Below are positions 45,096 through 54,269 of a DNA stretch of 64,000 bases, one piece after another (positions within the stretch are counted from its first letter, which is position 1; every line of letters starts with the position of its first letter). The notes under the pieces were generated by a model. The model was not told the DNA's origin and ran no database searches. It worked only from the letters and a program-made list of their open reading frames with translations. Both the position numbers and the translations under genes were made by a program. The stretch is taken from contig NZ_CP101505.1 in assembly GCF_024362345.1 (NCBI RefSeq), positions 1,633,501 through 1,697,500 on the forward strand, written 5' to 3'. This DNA comes from Polaribacter dokdonensis. Its GTDB lineage: Bacteria > Bacteroidota > Bacteroidia > Flavobacteriales > Flavobacteriaceae.

Positions 45096-46151
45096 ATGGC
45101 TACAAAATCATTAAAAGCAAGAAATAACGACATCGCAAATACATCTCGTCAAATGGAAATTCTTTCAAACGGAATTTTCGCTAATGGTGAGTTGCCAACA
45201 TTTGCAAAAAAAATAAAAGAAACCAATCAGTTTCCTTTACGTCCTAAAAAATTAGAAATTCTTCAAATTAATTTGGGCTATATGTGTAACCAAGTATGTG
45301 AACATTGTCATGTTGATGCTGGTCCAGATCGTAAAGAAATTATGACTGTAGAAACCATGCAGCAATGTTTGGAGGTGATTAAAAAGACAGAAGCACATAC
45401 CTTAGATTTAACTGGTGGAGCTCCTGAAATGAATCCTAATTTTAGATGGTTTGTAGAAGAAGCTTCTAAAGCAGGTATTAAAGATTTTATTGTTCGTTCT
45501 AACCTAACTATTATTAGAGCTAATAAAAAATATTACGATTTACCTGAATTCTTTAAAAAACACAATGTACATGTGGTGTCTTCTATGCCTCATTGGACAC
45601 GTGGAAAAACAGACAAACAAAGAGGAGATGGTGTTTTCGATAAATCAATTAAAGCCCTACAAGAGCTAAATGCTGTGGGTTATGGAATGCCAGGTTCTGA
45701 TTTAAAACTAGACTTGGTGTACAATCCTTCTGGCGCTTTTTTACCTGGAGATCAACAAGCTTTAGAAGCCGATTTCAAAAAAGCATTGAAAGCTGATTTT
45801 GACATTGACTTTCATAATCTTTTTGCCATCACCAATTTACCAATCAGTCGTTTTTTAGATTACTTAATTGCCTCAGACAATTATGAAGATTATATGCATT
45901 CTTTGCTAGATGCATACAATCCTGCAGCTGTAGAAAATGTAATGTGTACCAATACCATTTCTATTAGTTGGGATGGTTGGCTATATGATTGCGATTTTAA
46001 CCAAATGCTAAATTTAAAAGTAGCCAGTAAAGTAAAACACGTTTCTGATTATAATGAAGAATTATTACAAGACAGAAACATTATTATCAACCAACATTGT
46101 TATGGCTGTACTGCAGGTGCAGGGAGCAGCTGTCAAGGTGTAGTTGCATAA
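45096..46151 (+). CDS. arsS: Arsenosugar biosynthesis radical SAM protein ArsS
   Basis: This 351-residue radical SAM enzyme acts on dimethylarsenite-type substrates, transferring a 5'-deoxyadenosyl group from SAM to arsenic as the key carbon-arsenic step of arsenosugar synthesis. The cluster ligands are Cys64, Cys68 and Cys71 (CNQVCEHC), and the GGAPEMN and LKLDLVYNP segments are typical. The C-terminal region carries the family's Cys pattern MCTNTISISWDGWLYDCDF and HCYGCTAGAGSSC, likely a second metal or arsenic-binding site. The start is ATG 45096. A hairpin lies just upstream. Confidence 0.93.
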   Translation: MATKSLKARNNDIANTSRQMEILSNGIFANGELPTFAKKIKETNQFPLRPKKLEILQINLGYMCNQVCEHCHVDAGPDRKEIMTVETMQQCLEVIKKTEAHTLDLTGGAPEMNPNFRWFVEEASKAGIKDFIVRSNLTIIRANKKYYDLPEFFKKHNVHVVSSMPHWTRGKTDKQRGDGVFDKSIKALQELNAVGYGMPGSDLKLDLVYNPSGAFLPGDQQALEADFKKALKADFDIDFHNLFAITNLPISRFLDYLIASDNYEDYMHSLLDAYNPAAVENVMCTNTISISWDGWLYDCDFNQMLNLKVASKVKHVSDYNEELLQDRNIIINQHCYGCTAGAGSSCQGVVA

Positions 46152-46196
46152 TATTAATCAATAATTTCTCCCCAAAATGAGAAAATAAAACAACAT

Positions 46197-46874
46197 TTGA
46201 TTCGAAACACTGCCATATTAATTTTTGCAAATTCAGCCGAAAAAGATGCTGAAAGAAAATCATTTCTTTCTACAGAAGTTATTGCTGAACTGAATAAAGT
46301 TACCTTAAAAAAGGTTCAAAAAACAGGCTTGCCTTATTTTCATTATTCAGAAAAGAATCAAGAAGGAGCCGATTTTGGCGAACGTTTTTCGAATGCAATT
46401 GCTGCTGTTTTTAGCAATGGTTTTGAGAATGTAATTACTATTGGTAATGACACTCCACATTTGAAAACACGTCATATAATAGAAAGCGCACAACAATTAG
46501 CACAAAACAATTTGGTGTTAGGGCCCTCTAAAGATGGTGGTTTTTATTTAATGGGTATTAAAAAAGCACACTTTAATAAAAACACCTTTTTAAAATTACC
46601 TTGGCAAACCAATCGTTTAAATTCTTATATCTCTAAAATATCTTCGGCTAAGAATATTTCTATAGCGTATTTAGAGTTGTTAAACGACATAGATGCTAAA
46701 GAAGATATTTCTAAAATCATAGAAAGTCGTTATAAAATTACTGCACAACTTTTAGTTTTATTAAAGCGTTTAGTTGCAGTTCATCAATCTTTATTTTATC
46801 ACTTAGAAAATAGTCTTTGCTATTTTACCAATGAATTACATTACAACAAAGGTTCACCTTACCTTTTGGCGTAA
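46197..46874 (+). CDS. DUF2064 (arsenosugar-type) glycosyltransferase, first copy
   Basis: This 225-residue GT-A-like protein (TIGR04282/DUF2064 type) has the nucleotide-diphosphate site TIGNDTPHL (about residues 83-91) and the catalytic-site segment LGPSKDGGFYLMGI (about 104-117). The start appears to be TTG at 46197; no nearby in-frame ATG exists. It lies 45 bp after arsS, and it is more diverged than the paralogue at 54270, with an extended C-terminus (about residues 180-225) rich in His, Tyr and Asn. Likely role: attaching an alkyl or sugar aglycone to the arsenoribose. Confidence 0.82.
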   Translation: MIRNTAILIFANSAEKDAERKSFLSTEVIAELNKVTLKKVQKTGLPYFHYSEKNQEGADFGERFSNAIAAVFSNGFENVITIGNDTPHLKTRHIIESAQQLAQNNLVLGPSKDGGFYLMGIKKAHFNKNTFLKLPWQTNRLNSYISKISSAKNISIAYLELLNDIDAKEDISKIIESRYKITAQLLVLLKRLVAVHQSLFYHLENSLCYFTNELHYNKGSPYLLA

Positions 46875-46882
46875 TTCAATGC

Positions 46883-46896
46883 GTTGCTATTGCAAC
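46883..46896 (+). repeat. Small hairpin before the SusC gene
   Basis: GTTGC at 46883-46887 and GCAAC at 46892-46896 with a TATT loop, 40 bp before the SusC start. It is short and without a T tail, so a regulatory role is only possible. Confidence 0.25.
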
Positions 46897-46936
46897 ACCT
46901 CAATCAAAATACTTTTACACAAAAAATTACTATTTA

Positions 46937-49900
46937 ATGAAACATATTTTTATGTGGATTATACTGTTGGCCACTAGCATCAGTTTTTCACAAATTAAAA
47001 TATCGGGTACAGTAACCGATAAAACTACAGGAATGGGAATACCATCTGTAGCCATAGCTTCCTCATCAGAAAACGGAACAACTTCAGATATAAATGGAGT
47101 GTACACCATTTTTATATCCGACACCAATCAAGTAATAACCTTTTCTTATTTAGGATACAAAACACAAAAAATAAATATTGGTACTCAAAGAGTTATCAAT
47201 GTTCAATTAGAAGAAATTGAAACCAATTTAGATGAAATTGTAGTAACTGCTCTAGGTTTAAATAGAAAAACCAAAGAACTAGGTTATGTAGTTCAAGAAA
47301 TAAAAGCGAAAGAAGTTACAAATGTAAAAACCGTAAACTTTTTAGACAATTTAGCAGGTAAATTAGCAGGTGTTACTATTTCTCAAGGAGCTACAGGAGT
47401 TGGCTCATCTTCTAAAATTACCATTCGTGGAGAAGCCTCGTTCTCGAACAACAATCCACTTTTTGTGGTAGATGGTACACCTATTAATAACAACTCTGTA
47501 TTTAATTTCACCAATGAAGCTGCTGCTGGTTTTCAAGAAATTGATTTTGGTAATGGAGCAATGGAAGTAAATCCTGATGATATTGAAACCATAACCGTTT
47601 TAAAAGGGCCAAGTGCTGCTGCTCTATATGGTACTCGTGCTTCTAATGGTGTTATAGTAATTAACACCAAAGATGGTAGTAAAAAGAAAGGTCTAGGCGT
47701 AAGTATTAACTCTTCTATTACGTTCGATTCTGCTTTTCGTTTGCCTGAATTTCAGAATGAATATGGCCAAGGAAACTCAGGTAATTTTGAGTATGTAGAT
47801 GGTTTAGGAGGTGGTGTTAATGACAATATTACTTATTCTTGGGGGCCAAGATTAGATGCAGGAAATTTAATTGCACAATTCGATTCTCCAGTAACCTTGG
47901 CAGATGGAACTGTAGTAAGAGGTGGTGATACTTCTTTGTATTCAGGCAACACAATAACACCAACCTTGTTTAAATCTAATCCAGATAATTTAAAAGATTT
48001 TTATCAAACAGGGGTAACTGCAATTAACAATATTGCTATCAATGACAGTTTTGAAAGAGGATCTTACAGATTATCAATTACAGATTTAGACAGTGAATCT
48101 ATTATACCTGGTGTAAATTTAGAACGAAAAACAGCAGCTTTAAAAGTAAACTTTAATCCATCACCAAAAACACGCATTACAAGTTCTGTAAACTATGTAA
48201 ATTCTAGTTCAGACAACAGACCTGCTAATGGTTATGGTAGTGAAAATGCAAATTACTCATTAGTTGCTTGGGGGCCAAGGTCTTTAAACATCGATAGCTT
48301 GCGTAATTATTGGCAACCTGGTTTAGAGGGTGTTCAGCAATACTCATTTAACTATACATTTTTCGATAATCCATTTTTTATCCTTCAGGAAAACACAAAC
48401 TCATTCAACAGAGATCGTGTATTTGGGAATATTGCTATTAAGCATCAATTTACAGATCAGTTAAGTGTTTCTTTACGTTCAGGAATGGACTATTCCTCTG
48501 AAAAGAGAGCGCTAAAACGTAATTTTAGTAGTAACCGTTTTAAAAACGGAGCTTATGCAGAGCACGATGTTTTTTACAGAGAGGTAAATACAGATTTCTT
48601 AATCAATTACAATAACAATTTTGGAGATATTTCTTTTGATGTTTCTTTTGGAGGAAACAGATTAGATCAAAACGCAAGCACCAAACAAACACAAACTACC
48701 AATTTAGCACAACCAGGTATTTTTAGTTTAAACAATGCTGCCTCTCCTTTAGAGGTATTTGAATTCGAATCAAAGAAACGCATTAACTCCTTATATGGAA
48801 TTGCTAAATTCGGCTACAAAGATTATTTATTTGTAGATATTACAGGTAGAAACGATTGGTCTAGTGCACTAGCTACTCCTTTTTCTGTAGATGGCACGTC
48901 TTTCTTTTATCCATCTATATCTTCTAGTTTTATATTGTCTAATTATACAGAGTTACCTTCAAGTATTTCTTTTGCAAAACTTAGAGCAAGTATTGCACAA
49001 GTAGGTAATGATACAAACCCTTACCAAACTTCAGGTGCATTTGCTTCGCAAACTCCTTTTAATGGTCTGCCAACATTTAGCAACCAAAACTTTATTCCGA
49101 ATTCTAATTTAAGACCAGAAATCACAACTTCTTATGAGTTAGGTGCAGACTTGCGTTTCTTTAAAGATCGATTGAACATCGATTTTACCTATTACAATGC
49201 CACTACAAAAGATCAAATTATTTCTTTACCCATTCCAATCTCATCAGGCTATAATCAGCAAGTAATTAATGGTGGAAAAGTAACAACAAGTGGTGTAGAA
49301 ATTATCTTAGGAGGGACACCTATACAAACAGAAAACTTTACTTGGAATACTACTTTTAACTTTGCTAGTAATAAATCTGTAATCAAAGATTTACCTCAAA
49401 ATGATGGGCGTTTAACGTTGGCTTACAGTAGAATTTACAATAGTGCCAATCAAACTGTTTGGTTTCAGGTAGAAGAAGGTGGACAAATTGGGGATATGTA
49501 TGGTACTGGATATGAAAAAAATGGGGATGGCGAATTTTTATTAGATGATAATGGAAGATACATTGCCAATAATGATTTAATTAAAATCGGGAATTACAAT
49601 CCAGATTTTACTTTAGGTTGGAACAATTCTTTCCGTTATAAAAATTGGAATGCAAGTTTCTTATTCGATTGGAGACAAGGAGGAGAAATTGTGTCGAGGA
49701 CAAGAGCTTTAGGTAATGTTGGTGGGCAATTGGCAGAAACTGCTTTTAGACCAGATGCAGGTATTGTGGCTCAAGGTGTAAATGTAAACACTGGGCAGCC
49801 TAACACTGTTGCTGTGTCTGCAGAGAGTTATTACAGACAATTTTACGACAGAAACCATGAAGAAAACAATGTATATGATGCTTCATTTTTAAAATTACGT

Positions 49901-50131
49901 CAGGTTTCACTTGGGTATGTTTTAAATTTAGAAGAAGGCTTTTTAGGTTTAAAAGACACCTCTAGCATGAGCTTTTCTTTTATTGGAAACAACCTTTTTG
50001 TGATTACAGAAAATCCGCATTTCGATCCAGAACAATTGGCTGTACAAGGCAATGGTTTTGTAAGTGGTGTAGAAGATATGAGTTATGCTACTAGCAGAAG
50101 TTTAGGTTTTAAAGTAGGTTTCAATTTCTAA
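46937..50131 (+). CDS. SusC/RagA-type TonB-linked outer-membrane receptor
   Basis: This 1064-residue protein has a signal peptide (residues 1-19), a CarboxypepD_reg-like domain (about 22-105, ISGTVTDKTTGMGIPSV to FLGYKTQK), a TonB-box-like stretch (LDEIVVTALG, about 97-106), a plug with GEASFSNNNPLFVVDGTPINN and TVLKGPSAAALYGTRASNGVIVI (about 145-235), and a beta barrel ending GFKVGFNF. Paired with the SusD protein (9 bp downstream) it forms a pedal-bin importer. In this cluster the substrate is likely an arsenic-containing or nucleoside-like solute rather than a glycan, because no glycosidase genes accompany it; this is inferred from context. Confidence 0.94.
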   Translation: MKHIFMWIILLATSISFSQIKISGTVTDKTTGMGIPSVAIASSSENGTTSDINGVYTIFISDTNQVITFSYLGYKTQKINIGTQRVINVQLEEIETNLDEIVVTALGLNRKTKELGYVVQEIKAKEVTNVKTVNFLDNLAGKLAGVTISQGATGVGSSSKITIRGEASFSNNNPLFVVDGTPINNNSVFNFTNEAAAGFQEIDFGNGAMEVNPDDIETITVLKGPSAAALYGTRASNGVIVINTKDGSKKKGLGVSINSSITFDSAFRLPEFQNEYGQGNSGNFEYVDGLGGGVNDNITYSWGPRLDAGNLIAQFDSPVTLADGTVVRGGDTSLYSGNTITPTLFKSNPDNLKDFYQTGVTAINNIAINDSFERGSYRLSITDLDSESIIPGVNLERKTAALKVNFNPSPKTRITSSVNYVNSSSDNRPANGYGSENANYSLVAWGPRSLNIDSLRNYWQPGLEGVQQYSFNYTFFDNPFFILQENTNSFNRDRVFGNIAIKHQFTDQLSVSLRSGMDYSSEKRALKRNFSSNRFKNGAYAEHDVFYREVNTDFLINYNNNFGDISFDVSFGGNRLDQNASTKQTQTTNLAQPGIFSLNNAASPLEVFEFESKKRINSLYGIAKFGYKDYLFVDITGRNDWSSALATPFSVDGTSFFYPSISSSFILSNYTELPSSISFAKLRASIAQVGNDTNPYQTSGAFASQTPFNGLPTFSNQNFIPNSNLRPEITTSYELGADLRFFKDRLNIDFTYYNATTKDQIISLPIPISSGYNQQVINGGKVTTSGVEIILGGTPIQTENFTWNTTFNFASNKSVIKDLPQNDGRLTLAYSRIYNSANQTVWFQVEEGGQIGDMYGTGYEKNGDGEFLLDDNGRYIANNDLIKIGNYNPDFTLGWNNSFRYKNWNASFLFDWRQGGEIVSRTRALGNVGGQLAETAFRPDAGIVAQGVNVNTGQPNTVAVSAESYYRQFYDRNHEENNVYDASFLKLRQVSLGYVLNLEEGFLGLKDTSSMSFSFIGNNLFVITENPHFDPEQLAVQGNGFVSGVEDMSYATSRSLGFKVGFNF

Positions 50132-50140
50132 TACAATAAC

Positions 50141-51580
50141 ATGAAAAAAATAATATATACACTTTTAATTTTAGCGTTTACCTTGTTAGGTTGCACTAAA
50201 GATTTTGAAGAAATTAATACCAATCCAAATGCACCTGTAGTTGTACAACCAAGTTTGTTGTTAAGACAAGTAATCTATGACTTTGGAGAACAAATGAGTT
50301 ATGAAGGTTTTGTAGCTGGTGATTTGTTAGGGCAACACAGAACAGCTTTAGACTTTAATTTATTTGATAGACACGATTTAAAAAGTCCGCAATTAGGAGG
50401 TAACCCTTGGTCTATTTTTTACACCAATTTAAGAGACAATGAAATTATTTTAAATCAAAGTAAAACAACTAGTGCTTTTGCAGTTTATGAAGGTCCTGCC
50501 TTAATTTTAAAAGCATATATGGCTGCTGGTTTAACAGATTTATTTGGAGATGTACCTTACTTTGAAGCCTTTAATGGTGTAGAAGGCACAGTAACCCCTA
50601 AGTACGATTTACAAGAAGACATTTATCAAAATGAAAACGGAATTCTAGACAATTTAGACAAAGGTATTGCAGCTATCAACGCCTACACTGGTTCAATTGC
50701 TTTAGAAGGTGATATTTTGTTTGATGGAAACCTACAAGCGTGGATTCAGTTTGCAAATTCTTTAAAAATAAAATACCTCATTCGTATTTCTAAAAAAGTA
50801 GATGTTGCAGCACAATTGCAAACGCTATATAATCAGGGCAATTACATAACCAGTAATAGTAACAATGCCGTATTTGACTTTACCAATTCAGATCCTAACA
50901 GTTTTAGGTTAGCGCAATTAAGAGTTGGTGATTTCAACAACTTTGTACTTTCTGAAACTATGGAAGAAATCTTAGTTGATCTTGATGATGCAAGAATTAA
51001 CACCTTTTTTAGGCCTTTTGCCAATGCTACAGGTAATGATTACAATGGATTAATTAACGGGATCAATTCTTCGACAACATCAATAGCCTTGGCAGATTAT
51101 TCGCTTTCAGGAACTGCCTTTAGAGAAGACACCTCTACCCTAGATGCTAATTTTATGACAGCTTGGGAAACTAGCTTTTTATTAGCAGAAGCTGCTGAAA
51201 AAGGGTTGATTACTGCAAATGCAGAAACCTTATATAATGAGGGTGTAAGACAAGCTTTCGAGTATTGGAATACTACTTTACCAGCCAACTATTTATTAGG
51301 GAATGCCAATTACAATGCAGCAGGTACATCGCCTTTGGCTCAAATTATCACTCAAAAATGGATTGCTTCTATCATTCAAGGATATGAAGGTTGGATTGAA
51401 TACAGAAGAACAGGTTTTCCTGTACTTAAAAATGTTTCTGCAAGTTTAAATAACGGATTAATACCTGTTAGAATGCCTTATCCAGCAGAAGCTGCAACTT
51501 TAAATCAAGAGAACTATAGTGCAGCAGCTGCTGCAACAAATGGCAATAGTTTAGATGTAAACGTATGGTGGAACGAATAA
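50141..51580 (+). CDS. SusD/RagB-type outer-membrane lipoprotein
   Basis: This 479-residue protein has a lipobox (FTLLGC, Cys18) and the SusD-like opening KDFEEINTNPNAP, followed by the helical TPR-like body with QPSLLLRQVIYDFG and ALILKAYMAAGLTDLFGDVPYFEAF. This N-terminus is characteristic of the SusD-like_2 subfamily. It caps the SusC barrel and binds the substrate. The sodium symporter gene starts 1 bp after its stop, so import across both membranes appears co-regulated. Confidence 0.93.
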   Translation: MKKIIYTLLILAFTLLGCTKDFEEINTNPNAPVVVQPSLLLRQVIYDFGEQMSYEGFVAGDLLGQHRTALDFNLFDRHDLKSPQLGGNPWSIFYTNLRDNEIILNQSKTTSAFAVYEGPALILKAYMAAGLTDLFGDVPYFEAFNGVEGTVTPKYDLQEDIYQNENGILDNLDKGIAAINAYTGSIALEGDILFDGNLQAWIQFANSLKIKYLIRISKKVDVAAQLQTLYNQGNYITSNSNNAVFDFTNSDPNSFRLAQLRVGDFNNFVLSETMEEILVDLDDARINTFFRPFANATGNDYNGLINGINSSTTSIALADYSLSGTAFREDTSTLDANFMTAWETSFLLAEAAEKGLITANAETLYNEGVRQAFEYWNTTLPANYLLGNANYNAAGTSPLAQIITQKWIASIIQGYEGWIEYRRTGFPVLKNVSASLNNGLIPVRMPYPAEAATLNQENYSAAAAATNGNSLDVNVWWNE

Positions 51581-51581
51581 T

Positions 51582-52913
51582 ATGGATGTAATTAATTGGC
51601 AATGGGGGTTGGTCATTTGTTCAAGTATTATCTTGTTCTTTTTATCACCTCTTGCAAAAACTACAGATGAATTCTTTAAAGCAGTTCATCAAAAGAAAGC
51701 ACCTAACACACTAGTCTTAACAGGTAGCTTAATCATTTCTTGGATTTTTGCGAAAAGTATTACCAACGCTGCCAATTTAGGTATGGCCTTTGGTTTAGTG
51801 GGTGGTGTTGCTTATGCTGGTTATTACCTATCCTTTGCTGTAGCTGGGGTTATTATTTATCAATTAAGAACTCAGGGTAATTTTACCAGTATTCACCATT
51901 TTTTAAGTTCAAAATTTGGGCGACGAGCTGTAGCTATTTTTTCTATTCTAATCGCCTTTCGTTTGTTTAATGAGGTTTGGAGTAACACTATGGTTATTGG
52001 CAATTATTTTGGTGATGTTGGCAGTGGCTCTTACTATTGGGCCATTTTAATATTCACAGTACTTACCTTAAGTTATGCCTTAAAAGGGGGATTGAGTAGT
52101 TCTATTTTTACAGATGTCATCCAAATGATATTGTTTGCAGTTTTATTGATTGTAATTCTTGCTACACTTTTTGCTACTGATGATTTTTCTGCGAAAAAAA
52201 TTGCCAATTCAGGAGCTTGGAGTTTTGAGTTAGGGCTAAACTTATTTTTTGCAGCCCTCTTACAATCGTTCAGCTATCCTTTTCACGACCCTGTTCTTAC
52301 AGATCGCGGATTTATTAGCAACCCTAAAATAACGCGTAAAAGTTTTATTTGGGCGAGTATTTTAGGTGCAATTTGTATCATCTTTTTTAGCTTTATTGGT
52401 ATTTATGCACAAACTCAAGGTTTAGAGGGGGAAGCAGCTATAGAAGTTGGTAAAGCATTTGGTATTGTACTTCTATTAGTCATTAATTTTATCATGATTA
52501 CCTCTGCAGCCTCTACCCTAGACTCCACTTTTTCGTCATTTTCTAAATTAATAGCAATCGATTTAAATCTGGGTAAATCTGTTTCTTTTGGAAGGTTAAC
52601 CATGATTGCTGTTGCAATTTTAGGTACAATTCCTGTATTTTTAAATGCAGAAATTTTATCTGCTACCACAATTTCTGGAACAATGGTTATTGGTCTTACA
52701 CCTATTTTTATATTTTGGAAACAAAAGGTTCCTAAAATTAGTTTTTACCTCTCTGTAGGTGCAGGCCTAATTTTTGGAATACTCTTGGTGTTTGATGCTT
52801 TTCCGAAAGCACTCATTTTTACGGAAGGTAAATATGCCAGTTTACTCTGGGTAAATCTTTGGGGAATTGCTAGTTGTATCACTTTATATTTTATACCAAA
52901 ATGGATCAGATAA
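51582..52913 (+). CDS. Sodium:solute symporter family protein
   Basis: This 443-residue protein has about 12-13 transmembrane helices with SSS-family features: DEFFKAVHQKKAPNT near the N-terminus, SWIFAKSITNAANLG (the first sodium-site helix, about 54-68), YALKGGLSSSIFTDVIQM, and a late TSAASTLDSTFSSFSKL helix (about 306-322). It imports a small organic solute with Na+, as expected for a marine bacterium. It directly follows SusD by 1 bp and overlaps the phosphoesterase-like gene by 13 bp. The substrate is unknown. Confidence 0.92.
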   Translation: MDVINWQWGLVICSSIILFFLSPLAKTTDEFFKAVHQKKAPNTLVLTGSLIISWIFAKSITNAANLGMAFGLVGGVAYAGYYLSFAVAGVIIYQLRTQGNFTSIHHFLSSKFGRRAVAIFSILIAFRLFNEVWSNTMVIGNYFGDVGSGSYYWAILIFTVLTLSYALKGGLSSSIFTDVIQMILFAVLLIVILATLFATDDFSAKKIANSGAWSFELGLNLFFAALLQSFSYPFHDPVLTDRGFISNPKITRKSFIWASILGAICIIFFSFIGIYAQTQGLEGEAAIEVGKAFGIVLLLVINFIMITSAASTLDSTFSSFSKLIAIDLNLGKSVSFGRLTMIAVAILGTIPVFLNAEILSATTISGTMVIGLTPIFIFWKQKVPKISFYLSVGAGLIFGILLVFDAFPKALIFTEGKYASLLWVNLWGIASCITLYFIPKWIR

Positions 52914-53728
52914 CAGAAAATTTAGGCAAAAAGTCAGGCAAAATGCTGCTATTTGGTGGTGTATATAGCAATTTACAAGCATTAGAAGCTTTAAAACAAA
53001 TTGCAGAACAAGAAGACATAGCTCCTGAAAACTGTATTTGTACTGGAGATATTGTGGGCTATTGTGCTCAACCTGAAGAAACCGTGCAACTTTTTAAATT
53101 GTGGGGTGTAAAAAGTATTGTAGGTAATGTAGAAATACAATTAAGGGAAAATGCAGATGATTGTGGTTGTGATTTTAGAGAAGGTTCTAGATGTGATGGT
53201 TTTTCGCAATTGTGGTATCCTTATGCACAAAGCAAGCTCTCTGAAAACTCGTTAGATTTTTTAAAAACACTGCCTAATTACATCAACTTTAGCTATGCTG
53301 ATAAACAAGTAAGTGTCGTACATGGTTCTTACTTTAATGTTTCTGAGTTTATTTTTAAATCTACTCCTTGGCAAGTAAAACAACCTAATTTTGAGGCTAC
53401 AAAAAGTAATGTAATTGTGGCTGGGCATTGTGGTTTACCTTTTCATCATGAGCAAAACAAACGACTATGGTTAAATCCAGGTGTTATTGGCATGCCTGCC
53501 AATGATGGTAACCCTTCAGTTTGGTATGCTATTGTAGACGATACTCAATCTACTTTGTCTTTTACACATAAAACCTTAAATTACAACTACAAATTAACCA
53601 GTAAACTCATGCAAAATGGGTTATTACCCAAAGAATATTCGAGAACCATTGTTACTGGAATTTGGGATAACACTGAAATTTTACCTGCCATAGAAAGTGG
53701 TTTGCAAGGTTTTGGGATACAATTATAA
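52901..53728 (+). CDS. Metallophosphoesterase-fold protein with altered metal sites and a Cys cluster
   Basis: This 275-residue cytoplasmic protein has the fold order of calcineurin-like phosphoesterases (YfcE/MJ0936 type), but several metal-ligand motifs are changed. Motif I (normally DxH) reads GGVYSN. Motif II is intact (TGDIVGY). Motif III reads GNVE instead of GNHD. VVHGSY and VAGHCG remain, but the last His of GHxH is Gly. A cysteine-rich segment, DDCGCDFREGSRC (about residues 84-96), follows motif III. I start at ATG 52901; an upstream TTG only extends into the symporter gene. The Cys segment might bind arsenic or a metal, which is an inference. It is part of the arsenosugar operon. 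Confidence 0.83.
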   Translation: MDQITENLGKKSGKMLLFGGVYSNLQALEALKQIAEQEDIAPENCICTGDIVGYCAQPEETVQLFKLWGVKSIVGNVEIQLRENADDCGCDFREGSRCDGFSQLWYPYAQSKLSENSLDFLKTLPNYINFSYADKQVSVVHGSYFNVSEFIFKSTPWQVKQPNFEATKSNVIVAGHCGLPFHHEQNKRLWLNPGVIGMPANDGNPSVWYAIVDDTQSTLSFTHKTLNYNYKLTSKLMQNGLLPKEYSRTIVTGIWDNTEILPAIESGLQGFGIQL

Positions 53729-53733
53729 ACATT

Positions 53734-54225
53734 ATGAGAAAAATCGTTTTATTAGTAATATTTGTAAGTACTGCAACTTTTGGTCAGCATAAATTAGACA
53801 AGTTATTAGAAAAATGGAATAAGAGAAATGTACCTTACATGTCTGTAGAAACCTTAGCATTACCGAAAACTGATGCTATTTTATTAGATGCTAGAGATCA
53901 AAAGGAATTTGACGTGAGTCATTTAAAAAATGCCATTCGAGTAGGGTATGATGATTTTAAAATAGACCAAACTTTACCTAAACTACCCAAAGATAAAAAC
54001 GCAAAAATTGTAGTGTATTGCTCATTAGGCATTCGCTCAGAAACAATAGCACATAAATTAATGCAAGAAGGTTATACCAATGTGTATAATTTATATGGGG
54101 GTATTTTTGAATGGAAAAACGCCAACTTTAAAGTGGTAGATACTTTAGGAAACCCTACAGAAAAAGTACATACATTTAACAAGAGTTGGAGCAAATGGCT
54201 TCAAAAAGGGAAGAAAGTGTATTAA
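53734..54225 (+). CDS. Exported rhodanese-like sulfurtransferase
   Basis: This 163-residue protein has a signal peptide (residues 1-17, ending TATFGQ) and one rhodanese domain. The active-site loop is Cys96-SLGIRS, with the catalytic Cys present, preceded by LLDARDQKEFDVSHLKNAI, the standard rhodanese strand-helix. It is exported, so it acts in the periplasm. Its position 5 bp after the phosphoesterase-like gene puts it in the cluster. A persulfide-carrying protein could thiolate arsenicals, but this is speculation. Confidence 0.88.
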   Translation: MRKIVLLVIFVSTATFGQHKLDKLLEKWNKRNVPYMSVETLALPKTDAILLDARDQKEFDVSHLKNAIRVGYDDFKIDQTLPKLPKDKNAKIVVYCSLGIRSETIAHKLMQEGYTNVYNLYGGIFEWKNANFKVVDTLGNPTEKVHTFNKSWSKWLQKGKKVY

Positions 54226-54269
54226 TGTTAGTAGCGTAATTACAAATCAGAATAAAGCAATACCCATTT

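Noticed and set aside
52874..52900. TTG extension of the phosphoesterase-like gene
   Set aside because: The extra residues are only an out-of-frame reading of the symporter's 3' end; ATG 52901 gives the expected short overlap.
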